Shown here: positions 61,380 to 64,000 of the stretch, piece after piece | Numbering within the stretch: the first letter of the stretch is position 1 | Layout: every line of letters begins with the position of its first letter | Assembly (NCBI GenBank): GCA_004794785.1 | Contig: SJOL01005899.1 | Span: 361,615 to 425,614 of the forward strand | DNA from: Opisthorchis felineus | Taxonomy: Eukaryota; Platyhelminthes; Trematoda; Opisthorchiida; Opisthorchiidae | DNA length: 64,000 nucleotides | Direction of reading: 5' to 3' | Position numbers and translations under genes: made by a program | Notes under the pieces: model-generated | The model's database searches: none | Seen by the model: only the letters and a program-made list of their open reading frames with translations | What the model was told of the DNA's origin: nothing

Positions 61380-61715
61380 TTAGGTACCAGAGAACTACAG
61401 GCGTGCATATCACACAAATAGCAGTCTACCCTGGAATCGCTTGATGAAAGTAAACAGGCGCCCTTATATCTCGAAGGCCTTCGATCGAGTATGGTGCGTG
61501 ATCTGATTACAGAGCTGACAATGAACGGCTATATTCTAACTGAATGAATTAGGTTGAAAACTTTGATGAACCGCTAGATTCAGGCACGTCTTGAAAGTTT
61601 TCTCAAAACAACAAGGCTAACGGAGGCTTCCCCGGAGTTTTTCTTTACCCACATTTGTCGACGACCTTTCGTTTGTTTCCGTCGCATTCGTTTTCGCAGA
61701 CGATACGACCCACCA
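61380..61715 (+). mobile_element. CR1/Jockey-like LINE remnant, RT fragment
   Basis: A plus-strand reading broken by stops gives SKAFDRVW, LIKTLMNR followed by IQARLESFLKTTRLTEAS, then PEFFF and near 61,695 FADDT. These are the order and spacing of the RT palm motifs of CR1/Jockey-type elements (AFDRVWH... GVPQGS... FADDT). The GVPQGS motif is not intact. It is very decayed. Confidence 0.55.
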
Positions 61716-61928
61716 AATTTTCTTCTCAGACATCTGCCACACCCCAGGTCGGTGGTGGGATCAATGCACTGATCTTACAAACGCTTAGCACTGAGGCTAG
61801 ATGACAGCGACTACCTTCAATCCTCACCAATCCGCACAGATTCTTCCATCCCTTTCCTCTACACAACCACTCGTGCATGATGTGAAACAGGTACTCCGAA
61901 AATAGGCACATGGAATAAAAAAATAAAT

Positions 61929-62110
61929 CGTTCAGCTGCAGCACCTTTCGGTGCCTAGCTGGCATGCCACCCAAAGGAAGCACGAGGGTTGGGATATTGC
62001 CAGGTTGCCCAAGCCTAGACAGGGGAAGTCGAGATGCATAGGACGGGTTCGAACCACGGACCTTTCGGTCAGTAAATTCGCGCTCTAACCACTCAGCCAT
62101 CTCGCTCATG
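61929..62110 (-). repeat. tRNA-derived SINE, copy 4 (best preserved)
   Basis: On the minus strand the head reads GAGATGGCTGAGTGGTTAGA, where TGGCTGAGTGG matches the pol III A box, and GGTTCGAACCC matches the B box. Anticodon-arm and acceptor-like sequence surround them, resembling a Ser/Leu-type tRNA. The body and the terminal CAGCTGAA, followed by an A/T tail, match the other copies. The open frame through it begins EMAEWLEREFTDRKVRGSNP. I recall near-identical phrases in predicted proteins of opisthorchiid flukes; that comes from memory. Confidence 0.9.
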
Positions 62111-62261
62111 GGATATGTCCAAACAAGTGAATACGACGACTACCCAAAGAACGTTTTTACCATCTTCATTCTCATAACTGGAATTTTTGATCCATATGTT
62201 GGTCAGATAAATCATTCAGACTTAAGAACAAAGGCTACATACTCACCTTCATAAATACGAC

Positions 62262-63269
62262 ATGCAGCTGATCAGCCGACGCAGGACAAAGATTCGTGCT
62301 GAAATTCGAATTGGAAACAACCATCAACCCAAGCAAAGGCAGTATGTGAAAGTTCATTTGGCTTTGGAGATTACTTGTCGTGAGGATGGCAGTGTGTCTG
62401 AAGTGTGTCAGTGCCGAGTTAACAGCTCCATAAAAGATCTTGATTCACATGGAATCCTTGATCAGGCTCCACCTCAACGCAAATGTAAAACACTACCTGT
62501 TGTTTGGATGATCCAGAAAAGCATCTCGAATCGTCTACAGAGCCAAACACTAGCCGACCAACAGGTCATAGATCCATTAACATTCAACCTGTCTCCGTTG
62601 AATAATCATAATAACCTAAAATTAGTGGTGCAGCAGGACAGCTCATCCAAGTTACGTCACAAACCGTATCGTTGCAACGACAGAACCATCCAACTATCCA
62701 TGGTAACCGGGCACCTATGTCTAACGTATATGATTGCTGCAGTTGAGGTCACTATGCTACAGACGCCGCTAAGATTGACCGTCAACGCTATAAGGATAGT
62801 TCTGGACACTAATGCCGTTCCAAATGCCGTGCTTCCGATCAGTAGAAAAACCTACGGTATCCTTCGGGCCGCAGAGGAACCGAGCTTTGGAAGTAAGATG
62901 AGACCAGCAAGATGTAGCGAACAATTGAGTGCGCTGTTTAGTCACATACCTGATCGTTCAGTGTCGAATTCGGACAAGAAAGCCTCATTGCCACACGCAA
63001 CTGACTGCGAGCACCCAAGTCAAGCCGAAATGAGAAATAAGTGGCCTACTGAAAAGCTAAACGTCCCCAGGAGAAAAAAATGTTCTGCCAGTAAGTTTAG
63101 AACCACTTCACATGTTGTTCTGTCCGGTATGAGGCAACGTGTCCCGAGAGATTGGGGCAATTATCAGCTGAACTGCCGGTCTGACCCTTCCAAGTTACCG
63201 TGTTTCAACGGGACAACCAACAAGAGAAATATCAAGTTTACTGACCATCCAAAACACCGCAAAACCTGA
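62262..63269 (+). CDS. Unrecognised protein, 335-codon open frame
   Basis: This is the longest open frame in the window outside a mobile element; so long a stop-free run is unlikely by chance in DNA of this composition. The ATG at 62,262 is followed by CAG, and the preceding TACGACATGCAG could also be a splice acceptor. The true start may therefore be in an upstream exon; an in-frame stop lies at 62,223-62,225. The product would be basic and Ser/Asn/Gln-rich, with no clear membrane segment. Scattered Cys and His residues are present (for example CREDGSVSEVCQC), but I recognise no domain. The frame ends in TGA at 63,267-63,269. It could be an exon of a host gene or part of an unrecognised element. 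Confidence 0.45.
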   Translation: MQLISRRRTKIRAEIRIGNNHQPKQRQYVKVHLALEITCREDGSVSEVCQCRVNSSIKDLDSHGILDQAPPQRKCKTLPVVWMIQKSISNRLQSQTLADQQVIDPLTFNLSPLNNHNNLKLVVQQDSSSKLRHKPYRCNDRTIQLSMVTGHLCLTYMIAAVEVTMLQTPLRLTVNAIRIVLDTNAVPNAVLPISRKTYGILRAAEEPSFGSKMRPARCSEQLSALFSHIPDRSVSNSDKKASLPHATDCEHPSQAEMRNKWPTEKLNVPRRKKCSASKFRTTSHVVLSGMRQRVPRDWGNYQLNCRSDPSKLPCFNGTTNKRNIKFTDHPKHRKT

Positions 63270-64000
63270 GTACGGTGTTTGACATGTATGCGAGAACAAT
63301 TGGAATTGCGGCATGATTTAATTTCATCTACACATTCCTCTGAATCGCTGAGAAAATACTATGGATCAGCTGTAAACAAGCTAGACATTTCAAGCACACC
63401 AAACCCTTGAAGTGCTATTTCTTTCGTCCGTTTGTATTCAGTTAAGGATTTAAACTCACTACAGCAGGACAACTCCTGTGAGTGATGAATGGCCTACGAA
63501 ACATTTCAACATCCCACCATGCTTCTATCAGTGATGGCAAAACATGCAGCTAGGGCACGTCCTTACAGAGTATTCAAATTGGAGCCAACTTTGTACCGAA
63601 CCGAATGCGATATATACATCATCACCCAAATTATGTGCGTTTACCGAGGCCTGAAAGCTACAGACGAAAGGGTAAACTTCTTAACCGGACTTTGCTGCAG
63701 TATTATCACGTTTCAGTGGTGGATGCTCATGAACGATGTCAGAACCCCAGAAACTGACTGGCAATGCGAATGAACCTCAGGTAACAAGAGGTGAGTGCGA
63801 AATAATTACTACTCTCATGGCTTAGCAACAGTCCCGTAGCCCAACCAGATTCAGAGATGGATTTCTACCTTCGCCACTGGACCTGATAGTGACAACTGAC
63901 ACGAACAGGTTGGGAGAAAGCTACCCAGGTCTTTATCAAAAAACTATGGGTGCGTCCAACAATTAGTCTGTAGCTGTATCTGTGAAGATATATATATATA
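63270..64000. other. No recognised gene; TA repeat at the window end
   Basis: A 94-codon plus-strand frame (63,489-63,773) follows the 335-codon frame, but I saw no splice link. The last 17 bases are a TA dinucleotide run cut by the window edge. Confidence 0.4.

Noticed and set aside
62030..62105. A functional tRNA gene
   Set aside because: A and B boxes are good, but the sequence continues into the SINE body and lacks a clean cloverleaf end; it is a SINE head.
61726..62109. 127-codon minus-strand frame as a protein-coding gene
   Set aside because: It is the translation of the SINE's tRNA-like head and body.

Overview
The window looks like repeat-rich nuclear DNA of a flatworm, most likely a digenean trematode (liver or lung fluke type). 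This is inferred, not proven. The grounds are introns with canonical GT/AG borders and the mix of mobile elements: a Ty3/gypsy LTR element with 4-bp target duplications, Penelope-like elements with a GIY-YIG domain, an R2-like LINE, RTE-like LINEs with GAT-rich 3' ends, and a tRNA-derived SINE whose antisense reading frame I recall from predicted opisthorchiid proteins. No rRNA, free-standing tRNA, CRISPR or bacterial operon structure was seen.

Layout. 1-9.1 kb holds only short reading frames. 9.1-9.9 kb is a 5'-truncated RTE-like LINE (minus). A SINE lies at 11.7 kb, a reversed Penelope-like fragment at 13.7-15.0 kb and a possible solo LTR at 16.7 kb. 19.6-23.1 kb is a decayed R2-like LINE (minus), followed by a second, truncated copy of its 3' UTR set in a TAC microsatellite. 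24,856-29,317 is a nearly complete Ty3/gypsy element: two ~305-bp LTRs about 3% apart, CTGG target duplications, an open 898-codon gag-protease-RT-RNase H frame and a broken integrase. 30.4-32.3 kb is a forward Penelope-like element. 34.9-37.5 kb has several short minus-strand exon candidates for an unrecognised membrane protein. A diverged solo LTR of the same family as the gypsy element is at 37.9 kb.

The best host gene is on the minus strand. Three exons (51,282-51,607; 42,770-42,957; 41,461-41,688) join in frame through consensus splice sites into the catalytic domain of a family GT7 beta-1,4-(N-acetyl)galactosaminyltransferase. A membrane-anchor exon at 57,081-57,287 may be its 5' part. 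The residue equivalent to Tyr289 of bovine beta4GalT1 is Leu here, which predicts a UDP-GalNAc user (LacdiNAc synthase). The large introns contain LINEs and SINEs. The right end has Penelope 3' fragments in inverted arrangement, a CR1/Jockey-like RT remnant, another SINE and an unrecognised open frame of 335 codons (62,262-63,269).

Of the possible novelties, the strongest are the predicted donor switch of the GT7 enzyme, a hammerhead-like fold shared by the Penelope 3' regions, the 335-codon orphan frame, and the R2-like 3' UTR duplicated inside a microsatellite.
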